Origin: Candidula unifasciata
Lineage: Eukaryota > Mollusca > Gastropoda > Stylommatophora > Geomitridae
DNA: 64,000 nt
Direction of reading: 5' to 3'
Assembly (NCBI GenBank): GCA_905116865.2
Contig: CAJHNH020000504.1
Location: 500,957-564,956 of the forward strand
The translations under genes were made by a program, and so were the position numbers. The notes below the pieces were generated by a model. The model made no database searches and was not told the DNA's origin. It saw nothing but the letters and a program-made list of their open reading frames with translations. Position 1 is the first letter of the stretch. Each line of letters starts with the position of its first letter. This document shows positions 12,701-23,879 of this stretch, in pieces.

Positions 12701-13475
12701 TGTGATAGAAATTCTACTATGACTGTGAATAATCAGACAATATTTGAAGCACTGTCATTAGCATTGTGGATATATTGTTTCCTTTGTGTGCAATCATTGA
12801 TTATTCTACTCAATTTTATCTTTATGGAATATGGGCATATATGGATTTTAGTCCTATTAATAAACTGCTTAATCTTGCCACACAGCTCTCTGGGGCTGTC
12901 TTTGTGCAGCAAGTTTTCCATCGTCATAGGTAATTTACAGAGATTCATGTAGTCAGTTAATGGTTTCCATTGGTTTTCATATTTCCTGCACTCAAGCAAA
13001 TAGTGCTATAGTATTGTAGTTCTGGTATACATTACAGGTCTCTTCCTGTATTGTAAAGTAAGACCGTCCAAGTTGTAGTCTAAGCAATTTATGATTGCAT
13101 GGTATTTTAAGTTCATCTGTTATCTGACTGCCTTTTATAAGGATTTAATAACTTAAATGAATGTCTACTCTTTAGGCTGTGGTCACAATTCACGGACCAT
13201 TCCTCTAATTTAAATTTTTTAATTAGCTATTTGATGTCTCCTGTGCTTATACTTATATTAACAGTGCTGAGTGGATCTACCTTTTTTTTGCCTCATCTGC
13301 AATTTCATTACCATGTATTCCAGCATACAACAAGCACTGAGGACCCTTATGTGTTTAGATATGCCGTAGCCAGAGATATCTCTTCTATTAAGTCTGGTCT
13401 GCCATACATTTCTGAAAGTTTTAAGGTGATGCTAACCTTTAGAAACCAAATTGTGTGCTATTAATATCTACTTTC
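12700..13475 (-). mobile_element. LINE RNase H end and C-terminal tail (second LINE lineage)
   Basis: On the minus strand near 13310-13350 a frame reads LYAGIHGNEIADEAKK, the last RNase H motif (G-N-E-x-A-D). Downstream, 12999-12733 reads LECRKYENQWKPLTDYMN, the usual post-RNase H H/C tail of I-type LINEs. The sequence is heavily mutated. The missing first half of an RNase H domain (IYTDGSK) lies at 15780-15850 on the same strand, so this is probably the 3' part of the same element, separated by 2.3 kb of later insertions. Confidence 0.65.
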
Positions 13476-13985
13476 TGGTATGGTATAGGGTTTTATACTG
13501 AAGACCTCTGATCAAAATCAACAACAACAACAACAACAACAAAAATACTGTCAAATTGACTGTCCACTCAATGGTTGTTATGGAAACCAAGATAAACAAA
13601 AGCCATATTGGATATCTTCGGATAGGTCTTAAACCAAAAGTTTTGTGTGTACAGGTTCAATTTTTCGTATATTTATATATTCACAGCCCCTTTACACAAG
13701 TACAGAACGTTTTCATATCACTTACCATTTTTTTTTCTACCTAATTTGAAAAATGTAGCATATATTTTTTAGACAATTTTTGTGGCTTTCCGACTGCTGC
13801 ACAAAAACTAAACCTAAGTTTCACAAATGCTCTTGTATTTGCATAAGTAATACAATGTTAAATAAGTGTACAAAGTTACATCATAATCAGACAAGCAGTC
13901 TTTGAGAAAAATATATAGTAAGCCGAAAAACTTGCCTAAATGAGAAAATGGAGAAGAAAAGAATTTTTGCATGTTTTATTATACT
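13476..13985. other. spacer with CAA microsatellite
   Basis: Holds (CAA)8 at about 13520-13542 and AT-rich sequence without coding signal. It may be the 3' flank or terminal region of the inserted Mutator-like relic. Confidence 0.4.
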
Positions 13986-13989
13986 AACA

Positions 13990-14810
13990 AAATTATTTTT
14001 ATGAATTAACATGTTGGCAGCTCGTACACTGTCACATCTATTCGTTAGCTTGTCCCTCCTATACTTCAAGCTATTTCTAACTCTCTTCTGCATCTCTAGA
14101 TGCTCCTAGTATTTTCATATGCAGGCCTGCAGAAAATCTTAAAAAAACTGGGCAAAGTTTTGACAAGCAACAGCACCAAAGTTGAAAGTTTTGCTGCAGT
14201 TAGTACTGCAAAGTGAATGGCATGAGGAAAACTTGCATGAGGAAAGCTTGTCTTTAGTACAGCGAGCTCAGATCAGGCTGTGTAAACACTCATTTGAATT
14301 CTGATTTTTTCCTGAAACAAATCTACTAAGTAGTTTAGGGTCAGACAACCTTTCATAAATTGGCCAAAAATACTTCTGTAGCTTGTCACAGTTGAGCCAT
14401 GTGTGTAACATCTTGTCAAGAGGACTGGTGCTTAGTCAGGGCGGACTGAAAAAAACACCAAGATTTGCTCTCCACTTGGGCACATTTCATGGTGTGTAGT
14501 TTTGACTGTTGAAAAATAGTGATGCAGTGAAGCCATAACACTGTTCCTCATGGACTCTACACTTGTGTTGTGTCTTATCGCTCTGTTGTAATAAACTGTC
14601 AGCATACGGATGGCATTTTGTGTAAGTTGACCTTCACCACGTCTTACTAGGATCATGTCTTGCTTTCGGCAGTCAGCAACAACATTACGGAGTGCCGTTC
14701 CAAGGCGAATACTGACATGGTTGATGCATTCCTCTTTGCCAATGTGAATGTCCCCCTGCCATAAGGTTTGATCTTGGTAAGCTCTGCAAATGTTTCCACA
14801 AACTAATGCA
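13990..14810 (-). mobile_element. Mutator-like (MULE) transposase relic
   Basis: Reading down the minus strand, broken frames give KEECINHVSIRLGTALRNVV (near 14740), GEGQLTQNAI and YYNRAIRHN (14600-14640), SLHHYFST and CPSGEQ (about 14470-14520), then PIYERLSDPKLLSRFVSGKN and NSNECLHSLI (14290-14370). This order is that of the C-terminal half of the Mutator-like transposase domain proteins common in marine invertebrates. There it reads as an E-C-x-N-H-V motif, an LTD..I...YY..AIR block, a CP.G..SWC block and a GKTQN.NE block. W-C is lost here and stops interrupt the frame, so it is not functional. Confidence 0.75.
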
Positions 14811-15149
14811 GAATAAACAGACTATTTGTTGATGGCAAAAGATCTATCCCTATCATTACTTCTTGGAGCTAAGTATCTTCCTCAAACTACTTCTTCACAA
14901 CAAAAGCAATAAACTTCTGCATTTACAGCTAATCCTTGAGTTTTCTTGCTGTCGGTTTTTAAAAAAAAGACAAGTATTGTTACGAAGTGGACAACAAACT
15001 ATTCTATTGGTGCTGAAAATGGACATTTACATCCTCTAATGAATGCAAAATTATGACAACAGAGATGAAATGCCTTAGAAGAGATGAAGGAGTTTCAAGG
15101 AAAGACAGAATATAATATCCCGAAATCAGACGAATGCTCAGAATAAAAG
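14811..15149. other. unassigned
   Basis: Possibly the N-terminal part of the Mutator-like relic, but I see no conserved block. Confidence 0.3.
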
Positions 15150-15335
15150 CAGTCTTCCAGGTCATAAAGAACAACAAATGAAGTTGATTGAACACCTAAC
15201 AAGAATGCCCTGGTACTATTTGCCACAGCGAGCCACACTGAAACATTACAACAGGTATAGAGCGAGCAGAAGACCTCGGAAAATATGGAGTGATGGCATT
15301 AAGAACAGCCTTACATTATTTTCAGCAGAAACACA
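15150..15335 (+). mobile_element. RTE-like LINE tail scrap
   Basis: One frame reads QQMKLIEHLTRMPWYYLPQ and then RRPRKIWSDGIKNSL. This is the common RTE C-terminal pattern (a K..GH..RMP block then R-G-R-P-R-K-x-W). It is short and has no visible 3' tail. Confidence 0.55.
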
Positions 15336-15369
15336 CATGCTGCTTGAGGAGGTCATATATTCATACATA

Positions 15370-15775
15370 TCTCTCTTAACGGAATCCACATTTTCTGCAA
15401 TGTTCTGATAGACCTTTCTTTGCCTACAAGCATTTGCCAATTGTATACTTCGAGATTTCTTATGTTGATCGGCTAAGTGGAGTTTAAAATTATTGGAACG
15501 AAGCATTTTTTGATCAACAGCAGCCTTTACATCGTTCTGTAAACAAACGATCACAGCGGCCATCTTTGAGAATCAGATACCCACGTGATCAGTTTCAGCC
15601 AGCCAGAATCGCCTGTATCACGCAGTGTCATGTTTACTCCCATATATGAAAGTGTTCGGGCAGTTATACTGGACAGTGAATCAATTGTGAATGAAAAACT
15701 TGAAATACCAGGATCAAGATTCCCGACGAACAATGCTGGGGACATAATTATATATAAAATGTTATATAATATATG
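15370..15775. other. unassigned open frames on both strands
   Basis: A minus frame (15563-15246, 105 codons) and a plus frame (15585-15869, 94 codons) are open but match no family I know. Both lie between the two halves of a split LINE, so they are probably part of the inserted transposon material. Confidence 0.3.
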
Positions 15776-15779
15776 TATA

Positions 15780-16645
15780 ATCGTATCCCTAGCTTGTTAT
15801 CTATTCCTTTGGACCCGTCTGTGTAAATTGGGAATTTATCCTTTATTAGATGTTATGTGTATTTCGTAGCCATATCTTTTAACAACTCAAGGTATAAAAC
15901 TTTACTGATAACACTAGCTAGATTATCATCTGTCTCAGGGAGGTTGAAGTGCAATAGAGGGAGCTTAGGGCTGTTCATTTTATAAATATCTGAAGAGATT
16001 GTTCAGGGGTGCATAATTACTCAGATCTGTTATGTATTTAATAGGTATCAGAATATATTTATTTGGCCTCCTTTTGGATACCTCTGTTTATGCTTCAAGG
16101 AATGATCTGTATGCTGGGTATGTTTGGTCACTAACAGCTCTGACTGAGAAATTTATACTTGATTTTTCTTTTAAAGTGAAGAGGCATAATTCCCATTGCC
16201 ACTTCAACAGCCCCCTTTAATGTAGTTCTGTGTGCTCCTGCTATGGTGCGCAGGGATTGGTGCTGAATTTTATCAAATTTATCCACGTGAAGTCCACGTG
16301 AAAAAATACAAGCCTTTACCGGGGCTTGAATCAGGGACCTCCAGCATTTGAGGCAGACGCCCCGCCTTGAGACCACTCAGCCCCCTGATTTGTAGAACAT
16401 AAGCATTAGTTTAGAGCTAGCACCCCACCCATTTCCCTTGAGAAATCTATGCATATTTATAGGTCCTTGGCCAGATTCAGCCAGGTTATCTACATGTTTT
16501 CTCCAGTTTAGCTGTTAGTCCAGTGTCATGCCCAAAAACATAGTTGTGTTTACTGTTTGAATGTTGTGCCCATTTAATTTGTTATCTATGAGGTTATCTG
16601 TTATTTTTATAGCTTTATCAAAAACCAATCCAAATACGTACATTC
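15780..16645 (-). mobile_element. LINE RT thumb and start of RNase H (5' partner of 12700-13475)
   Basis: Going down the minus strand: FLGMTLD and L-N-W-R-K-H-V-D-N-L near 16500-16530, a W-G motif near 16430, then FDKIQHQSLRTIAGAHRTT and EVAMGIMPLHFKRK (16270-16150), then KFPIYTDGSK near 15830, the first catalytic Asp motif of RNase H. This order (RT thumb, connection, RNase H) is normal for I-type LINEs. About 60-70 bases between FYKSG and FDKIQ are replaced by a tRNA-like SINE (16285-16384). Confidence 0.7.
16285..16384 (-). mobile_element. tRNA-derived SINE head inside a LINE
   Basis: The minus strand starts GGGGGCTGAGTGGTCTCAAG, an A-box-like D arm. It continues through an anticodon-like stem and reaches GGTCCCTGATTCAAGCC, a degenerate B box. 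A T-rich tail leads into resumed LINE coding. It resembles a Leu/Ser-type tRNA but lacks a proper acceptor stem, so it is a SINE or tRNA pseudogene and not a working tRNA. Confidence 0.55.
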
Positions 16646-16649
16646 ATTC

Positions 16650-16935
16650 CATTATGATAAGGCAGACGTAGTTAATGCCTTGTGAGAGAGCGTGTACAGT
16701 TTGGAGGAGCAGATGGATCACCACAGTCTGGTGAGACTGATGCAGGGGGGGTTTACGAGAGGTTCTGGCAGATGCTCGAGGCCCAGAGGAGAGGCAAGAC
16801 AGACGTTTAATCAGAATACCACTGGCACCATCAGTTTCAGAACTCTACGCTGGCTGCTGAAGATGGGGATGGAGCGCTTATGGGAATATCACTAGTGCTG
16901 TGATGTCAGTTGTTGAATCAAATCAATCAAATCAT
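16650..16935 (+). mobile_element. I/Nimb-like LINE 3' end, copy N5
   Basis: Begins with HDKADVVNAL and runs through MDHHSLVRLMQGG, a GRCSRPRGEARQTFNQN block and LRWLLKMGMERLWEY, then the 3' signature (GTGCTGTGATGTC) and a TTGAATCAAATCAATCAAAT tail. It is a strongly 5'-truncated copy of the family seen at 31257-35930. Confidence 0.85.
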
Positions 16936-17154
16936 TCCTCATTTAAAAAAAAATTTTTTTGATAGGGATTAGAAATATATATTCTCAACTGCCATTTTTT
17001 TTTTTTAGCACCAACCCCTCTGCCATTTTTATAAAGGAAAATTAGTCTGTGCCAAGTCTGAGCCTGAAAGAGTTAAAAACAGAACTGCTAAACAGTATAT
17101 TTACTCAAATCTTGGAAATCTATTGCCACCAACATTCATTGGGAAGACCACACC

Positions 17155-17556
17155 TAAGTAACGGACTTCTTCTTCACTTCCTCTTTTACCGCTGTGGGTG
17201 TCAAGGGAGATATAAGGTTCTGTTTCTAGCTCTTCTGGCTGCCTCGACCATAGGCACATCGTGCTGTTGTAGAGTTTCTCTGATGTTATCCTTCCATCTT
17301 GTTCTTGGTCTACCACGTGCTCTACGTCCTTCTTCTCTTTCCATGTATGCTTTGTATGGTATGGTGTCACAAGGCATTCTCTCTATGTGGGCAAACCATT
17401 TCACTTGCTGTCTTTGTATGTAATTCAGAATTGGTTCTGTGCCGACTTGTTCTCTTATGATCTCATTCCTGATCTTTTCTCTTATGGTTACTCCTACAGC
17501 CCTTTTCAGACATCTCATTTCCGTGGTTACTAATTTTCTTTTATAAGTAACGGACT
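17155..17556 (-). mobile_element. young RTE-like LINE insertion with target duplication
   Basis: The element (17168-17543) reads on the minus strand MRCLKRAVGVTIREKI, VKWFAHIERMPCDTIP, RARGRPRTRWKDNIRE and ends with a GAA-repeat tail. It is flanked by the exact 13-mer TAAGTAACGGACT at 17155-17167 and 17544-17556, a target-site duplication. The 105-codon frame is uninterrupted. The copy at 59155-59640 is nearly identical and longer at its 5' end, so this is a 5'-truncated recent insertion of the same family. Confidence 0.9.
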
Positions 17557-18380
17557 AATGGGTTAAAAATTTAATTAACAGTCATGTACGCTGCACCATC
17601 TTTTTATTATAACAGACTTCCTAACAATACTTGAATAAATATATGATATGTATATAAGTATATATATGAGTATATATTTCTAAGATACTTGGATACTATA
17701 TATACTTTAGTCGTCCTTAGCAATGATTCTGCTATAATATAATAATTTAAATTACATAATATTATTATTATTATTTAGATGATGATTTTAAGTGTATCCT
17801 CATGGATCATGAAGTACACGCAGTAGTTACTATATTACCAATTAGTAATTATATATATAAAAAAATCGGTCTTGACTTTGCTCAATATTTATTGTAATAC
17901 AATTTTATTTATCCTAAAATAAATACTAATTACTATAGTCATAAAATCAATCATACATAGTGTAACTCCTGTAACGTCAACATACATCATGTGTCGAATG
18001 TTAAACATAACGGAAAAATAGGAATAAAGGAACATAGCCAACTAAGGCATTGACGTAACGTCTATGTTTATGAACACTACCTAAAACACACCTTAACGAC
18101 AGGGTCCGTGTGTATAATGCATAGCTTTCGATTATAACACAGTAGTCATTTCTTGTCGTTGCCTGTGTGTAGCACCCAGCATATCACGTGACCTCTATTC
18201 TCTGATGTGAAAATTCGCTTCTTGCGTTATGGAGTGGTTTTGCTGAGTGGAGACCTTTAGTTAAACTGTTCCTTATAAAATGTTTTATTCGCAATACAGA
18301 GCCCATGTTTTTTTCACGGCCGACTCTTTTTATTTACAGAAGGACCTGGTTTTCTTTAACAAGGCTCACTTCAGTCTGTA
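17557..18380. other. AT-rich spacer
   Basis: AT-rich with TATA/ATTATT runs (17640-17780). No gene or element recognised. Confidence 0.45.
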
Positions 18381-19239
18381 TTATATATAAAAACTAGCTG
18401 TACCCGGCCACGCGTTGCTGTGGTATAGTTTGGCTAAATGGAAATGAAAGAAAATAGAAATCGCACGTGTCTAATACAATCATTGTCTGCTCAGATATAG
18501 AGATAGTCTTTGATCCCCCCACCCCCACCCCCACAACTAAATCCACCTACTACCCTCTCCCTCATCAAAGGTTTTTGGAAAAGAAAGACAATGGGAATCG
18601 CACCTGTCTACTATAGTTAATGTCGCAATCATTCTCTGCACATTTATATAGAGATAGTCTGGTTTTCCAACTTTAGAACACGCACCATATAATTGTGTCT
18701 TTATATTAGTGGTCGTTTAAATGGTGCTATTAGCACAGTAACAAAAGTGGTTATTTGGTTATCACATGCTAAAGCTGTTTGTATTTTTATAGGAGACGTA
18801 AGTAAAGCTACTACTGTACTTGTAAATAACAAAGTAAGTCGTACAAAAATTAGAATAGTGAAGGTAGCGTTGGTAAAATATAAACAATATAAGTAAGTAA
18901 TGAGAACTTAAAAATCATGTGTAAAGCTCTTCAAGTTCTCTTAAATTTCAGTCATTACCCTCTCCCCTCCCCTCTTCCACCGACTACTGCTCTCTCCCTC
19001 TTCGAAGGATTGAAAAATCATCACCTGGCGATATTCTTTTTGTTGTAACTGACATTGACATCCCTGTCCATCCGGACTAAATTGGGAGCAGGAATTGTAA
19101 TAGGTAGTGAATGGGCTAATGTAATATTTACCGCATCATCCTTCAAGTACCAGTACAACTACTACCACGACCACCACCACAGTAGCTAAAATAATGTCAC
19201 TGCTATCTGTTTTACCATCGGAGTAGATAGGGAGTCCTG

Positions 19240-19405
19240 AGCCAGAAGATTTGGTTCCGCATCGCTAGTGCTGTCGACACAGACTGGTCAGGTTAGGATG
19301 TATGATTTCGCTCCCCGACAGAAGAATGCCATAAACTAACCGGCGGTCTTCACATGAGAGCAATACGGTGTAACCGCCCAACCACAACTACTACTGCTAC
19401 TTTGA
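19240..19405 (-). mobile_element. tRNA-derived SINE family S1, old copy
   Basis: On the minus strand a tRNA-like head (GGGCGGTTACACCGTATTGC, CTCATGTGAAGACC) is followed downstream by the segment containing GTCGACAGCACTAGCGATGC. That same body segment is seen in the copies at 19800-19945 and 52650-52795. The B box is degraded. Confidence 0.5.
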
Positions 19406-19747
19406 GTGGGTAAAGCAGTTACTGTGACTTAAAGCTTTCTCAGTAATCAGTTTGCCCCCCACCCCCCCCCCCTCCCTCAATTCACCGACTACTCTTTCCC
19501 TCATCGAAGTAGGGAAAAAAAAAAAACAATTGAAAAGCAATTAAAACAGGAAAAATCCACCAGAATTAGGAAATGAACGCTATGGTAAACAGCACAGCTT
19601 AAAATTCCAAATAATTGAATCTAAATGAAAATAAATGGAAAGCTATGAAATTTCAGCGTAACCATACAATCGAAAAGTTTAAAATGAAATCATAAGTATG
19701 TGAAATGGTCAAATTTAATTATCAACTGGTTTACCCACAAACATGTC

Positions 19748-19751
<4 letters not shown>

Positions 19752-19793
<42 letters not shown>
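19752..19793. repeat. TA microsatellite
   Basis: About 40 bases of alternating T and A, directly at the 3' end of the S1 SINE copy that follows on the minus strand. It is likely the SINE's tail region. Confidence 0.9.
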
Positions 19794-19794
<1 letters not shown>

Positions 19795-19797
19795 TTA

Positions 19798-19945
19798 AGG
19801 GCCATATGGCTAGTGCTGTCGCCACAACGGTGCAGGTGAGGATTTTATTTTAGCCCTAAGTAAAAAAAAAACTACTGCGGATTCGAACCCTGGTCTCCTT
19901 CTCAAGAGCCGAGTGTTCTAACCATTCGACCAAGCAACCACTCGA
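19798..19945 (-). mobile_element. tRNA-derived SINE family S1, best copy
   Basis: The minus strand reads TGGTCGAATGGTTAGAACAC (A box), CGGCTCTTGAGAAGG (anticodon arm) and GGGTTCGAATCC (near-perfect B box). An A/T run follows, then the body GGCGACAGCACTAGCCATAT, ending in the TA repeat. This is the internal pol III promoter layout of a tRNA-derived SINE. Related copies are at 19240-19405 and 52650-52795. Confidence 0.75.
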
Positions 19946-20614
19946 TCAGAATAACGAAAAGAGAACATAACTATTTTAGATGTTTGTCCCTACTGCAGTG
20001 TCCCGATTATAACACAACTCAAAACAGCAGGCAATTGTTTTCTCATAGACAGATATTCCAAATATATTAATGAAACGGCTCAACAACAAAAATCGCACGT
20101 GTCTAACACGGTTGATGTCGCAGTCAATGTCTGCGCAGACATCGAGATGGTCCCTGATGCTCCCCCCCCCCCCTCTTTTTCCCTACCAATTCATCGGCTA
20201 CTTTTCAACTCATCGAAGAATGTTTGGAAAAAAAAAATAGAAATCGTGTCTAATGTTATTGTGGTAATCATTGCCTGCACAGATATAGATATAGTCTTGT
20301 TTGCTGTACCACGACCTACTCTATGTATTAGAGGAGGTGTTGGCTGCACGGCGCATGACAATTACTAATGTGGCTATAATTAGAAATCACTAAAATTATA
20401 AATATTAGTTCCGAATATTATGGCTTAAATTGTGGTCACCTACCTCTAACAGTGACAGGTTGAATTTCAAACCATGATGGTTTAACATCCGGTATCAAAA
20501 CAAACATGTCCTGAAAATTTCAGCTAAATCGGTTCAGTAGTTTCCGAGTCTATAGAGGGCAAACAAACACACAAACATTGATTTTTATATATATATATAG
20601 ATAAACCCCCCCCC

Positions 20615-20706
<92 letters not shown>

Positions 20707-20755
20707 TTGTAATTCTTTTTTTTTTGGGGGGGGGGGGGTGAGTTCTTTTTTTTTT
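20615..20755. repeat. TA microsatellite with T and G runs
   Basis: About 85 bases of TA (20618-20703), then T, G and T homopolymers (20717-20757). Confidence 0.9.
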
Positions 20756-20759
20756 TAAT

Positions 20760-21284
20760 CAAAACAATGGAAATCCCGAAATTTCGCGGAATGTCTAATT
20801 CTAATATTATTACAGGGGTGTTAACAAAGATGTAAATAATCAAAATTTCCAGCTGAGTTGCAGTCTAATATTTTTGCAGTTAATCCTCTGAGTTTGTCAA
20901 AGCAGGATCCTATTTTCCCGTTCTCATAACAAGCATTTTGGGTACTGGTACGTTTTTCGCCCCTGAAAGAAAGTAACTTCCCGTCACATTCATGCCTCGT
21001 TAGGGCCTCTCTTATGTTGCTGTGGTGTCATGTATTCCTTATTGCCAACGCTTTAACCGCTCTGTCTTTTCCCGTCTTCTCATCGCTCACTTGCGTGATT
21101 ATTTTGACGTTTTGCTACCTGTGCGACGGTTCCGGAGTATGGAAACTGTGATGTTTTTATTATTCCTATGTTCCATGTCAGTGCCTTCTCTGTCTAGGGA
21201 GTAGGGAGGAAGCCACCGCCAAAGAATATATAACTACAGTATGGGAAATAAATCATATCATCGACTATTTTAATGAAGGTACGC
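20760..21284. other. unassigned spacer
   Basis: No coding signal beyond a 60-codon frame at 21022-21204 without motifs. Confidence 0.4.
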
Positions 21285-23655
21285 AAGAGTGATGCGGATA
21301 TTGAGAGTGGAGAGAGAGACTGATTGAATTATGTATAGAAAAGAATATGTGTATTACCAACGCACTATTTAAACAACACACAAGAAGGCTCTACACCTGG
21401 ACATCACCAGATGGAAATAGCAAGAACCAAATTGATTATAATTTAATAGAACAAAAATGGAGGACATGTATAACATCTGCAAAGACACTCACTGGAGCTG
21501 ACTGTGACACTGATCACAAACTTCTTGTTGCAGAGTTTAAAATAAAACTGAAAAAAGTGTTGAAAGGGGCTAAGCCAATACGTTTTGATTTGAGTAATTT
21601 GCCAAATGATTACAGCATTGAGGTTGAAAACAAATTTGAGGTACTAATGGCAGTGCAGGAGGATATGACACCGGATGAGTTGGCTGATGAAACAAGAAAC
21701 ATCATCATCACAACAGCTCAGAACTTGATTCCTTAAAAAAAAACCACACAAGAAACAGATTTACATTACAGAAAAAACTTTCAAGCTGATAGAAGGAAGA
21801 AGAAATTTAAAGCAAGTAGGGACAGAAAAAAAAAAAAAGCCATGCATATAGGAACTACACAAAAGAAATCAGAAGAGCTATCAGAGGAAATAAAAAAAAA
21901 ACAGTTTATTATAAATATCTGTGATAGAATTGAACAACTCCAGATGCAATGAAGAGACAGAGATATGTTTAATGAAATTAAAACATTGACATGCGAATTC
22001 AGGCCTTCTTTACATGTAATAAGTGATAAAACCGGTAACACATTAACGGACACCAAAGACATATTAGAAAGATGGAAAGAATACTGTAGAGAAATGTATG
22101 AGGATATGACAGGTAATTCAAAAACGACTTGTGAAAGTTATGAAAAAGAACCAGAGCCTTTACTGGATGAGGTACGATCAGCAGATTGCGACGAAATACC
22201 AGCAGAACTAATTCAAGCAGGAGGAGCGGCCAGCGTCCGAATCTACCATGCACTGTGCTCGAAGATCTGGAACAGTGGCATTTGGCCTAAAGCGTGGAAA
22301 AGTCTGTATCCCTCTCCCAAAGAAAGGAAATCCAAAACTATGCTCCATCTACCGTACCATCTCATTAATATGTCATGCTGGCAAAATCCTCTTACGAATT
22401 ATCATGAAAAGGATTGAAATGAAATTACAATATGAGCTAGATGAAGCACAAGCGGGTTTCAGACAGGGTAGGGGAACTAGGGATCACATCTTTAATATAA
22501 GAATAATTTTTGAAAAATGCAGAGAATACAATGTAGATGTTCAAGCTTGTTTTATTGATTATAGCAAGGCATTTGATTGTGTCCAGCACTACAGACTGTG
22601 GACTATCATAAAAAGTATGGGGTTTCCAGTGCATTTAGTGAATTTAATTGAAAATCTTTATCGTGAACAACAAGCAGCCATCAGAGCAGCTGGTGAAACA
22701 TCTGATTGGTTCGATGTGAAAAAGGGGGTGAGGCAGGGGTGCATTCTCTCACCATACCTATTCAATATATTCGCAGAAAATGTAATGAGAAATGTCAAAA
22801 ATGACCAGACTTGTGGCAGTTATGATCCATTCAAAATTGGTGGCCACCCTATTCCGGAACTCCGCTATGCAGATGACATAGTCCTCCTTTCGAACAGCGT
22901 AAAGGTATTAGAAAATTTAATATTGTCTGTCCAAAAGCACGGTGAAGATCAAAATCTATTCTTGAATTTAAAGAAAACGAAAATAATGTCCACAGATAAA
23001 ACTGGCTGTCACCTGAACATAACAATAAATGATGAAGAAATTGAAAATGTCACAAACTTTGAATATCTAGGCTCTAAAATAAACAACAATGGAGACTGAG
23101 AGAAATTAAAAAGGAGGATGGCCATGGCAATGCAAAGATTGAACAGCCTTAAAAGTCTATGGTTAAGCACCGGCAAGGAGATCAAAATTAGCATTTTGAG
23201 AGCATGCGTCTTTCCTGTGGCTACATACGGATGTGAGTCGTGGACTATCTCTCAGTCCTTAAGAAAGAGAATAGGGGCTTTTGAGCTGAAATGCTATAGA
23301 AAGATTCTCAGAATATCTTGGACAAAGAAGATAAGAAATATTGACATCTTGGAAGATCTGAACATCAAGGAAGATTGGCAAATAAACAGCATCCTTTCTC
23401 AAAAGCTAAAATATTTTGGTCACATCAAGCGCCACGACGGATTGAAAAAAAAAATTATAGCAGAAGGCATGGTACCAGGAAGGAGGGGCAGGGTCCGACC
23501 GACACGAAGATGGCCACAGGATATAAGTGACTCCTTGACTGTGAAAGTTCATGAGGCAGGAGAACTGGCGAGAGACCGAGTTTCTCTCAGGCAGACTGTG
23601 ATGAGAGCGACGTTCTGCAAAGGACCTGCTACATGATGATGATAATGATGGTGCG
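21285..23655 (+). mobile_element. RTE/BovB-type LINE, EN end to 3' tail
   Basis: The longest LINE ORF2 remnant here. The endonuclease end (21347-21560) reads RLYTWTSPDGNSKNQIDYNL, GADCDTDHKLL. The RT (22290-23090) shows CIPLPKKGNP, AGFRQGRGTRDHIFNIR, FIDYSKAFDCVQHYRLW, GVRQGCILSPYLFNIFAE, and LRYADDIVLL with an intact polymerase Y-A-D-D, then FEYLGSKINN. The thumb and tail (23118-23636) read YGCESWTISQSLRKRIGAFE, FGHIKRHD, RRGRVRPTRRW. It ends with a GATGATGATAATGATG tail. At least two stops and one frameshift (near 22250-22310) break it, and it is 5' truncated within the endonuclease. RT motifs and the tail type support RTE/BovB; the exact clade needs a tree. Confidence 0.9.
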
Positions 23656-23879
23656 GCAATTACATGTCTTACGCTTATCAGTCTATCAATTGCAATAACG
23701 TTGCCGGGCAATTAGCGTGACTAGAGACCCCCCAAGAACGGGAAGAGCAAGGTCAAGACCGATTTTTTTTTAAAATCGCAGTTCATTTTCGGAACCGTTC
23801 CAGTCTGCTCAATGAAACCAGACATATAGAGGGAAGCAAACATACGCCCATTCCGACTAGCCGACGCGTTAGACTCAAT

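Larger units (their letters stand above)
18385..20605. repeat. composite repeat block with conserved ends
   Basis: It opens with TATATAAAAACTAGCTGTACCC near 18385-18410 and ends near 20510-20605 with AATCGGTTCAGTAGTTTC, an AAACAAACACACAAACATTG-like stretch and a short TA run. I recall similar end phrases from dispersed repeats in other animals, but cannot name the family. Inside, a 100-130 bp motif (AATCGCACGTGTCTAA ... AGATATAGAGATAGTC ... C-rich ... ACCGACTACT...CATCGAAG) recurs at about 18459, 18590, 18950 (part), 19450 (part), 20090 and 20230. It is interrupted by SINE copies and a TA microsatellite. No coding. Confidence 0.55.

Noticed and set aside
19798..19945. Functional tRNA gene on the minus strand
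   Set aside because: Good B box but no matching acceptor stem, and the head is fused to a repeated SINE body.
20550..20843. 97-codon frame of repeated Ile-Tyr
   Set aside because: Translation of a TA microsatellite; not a gene. The same holds for frames at 29053 and 30091.
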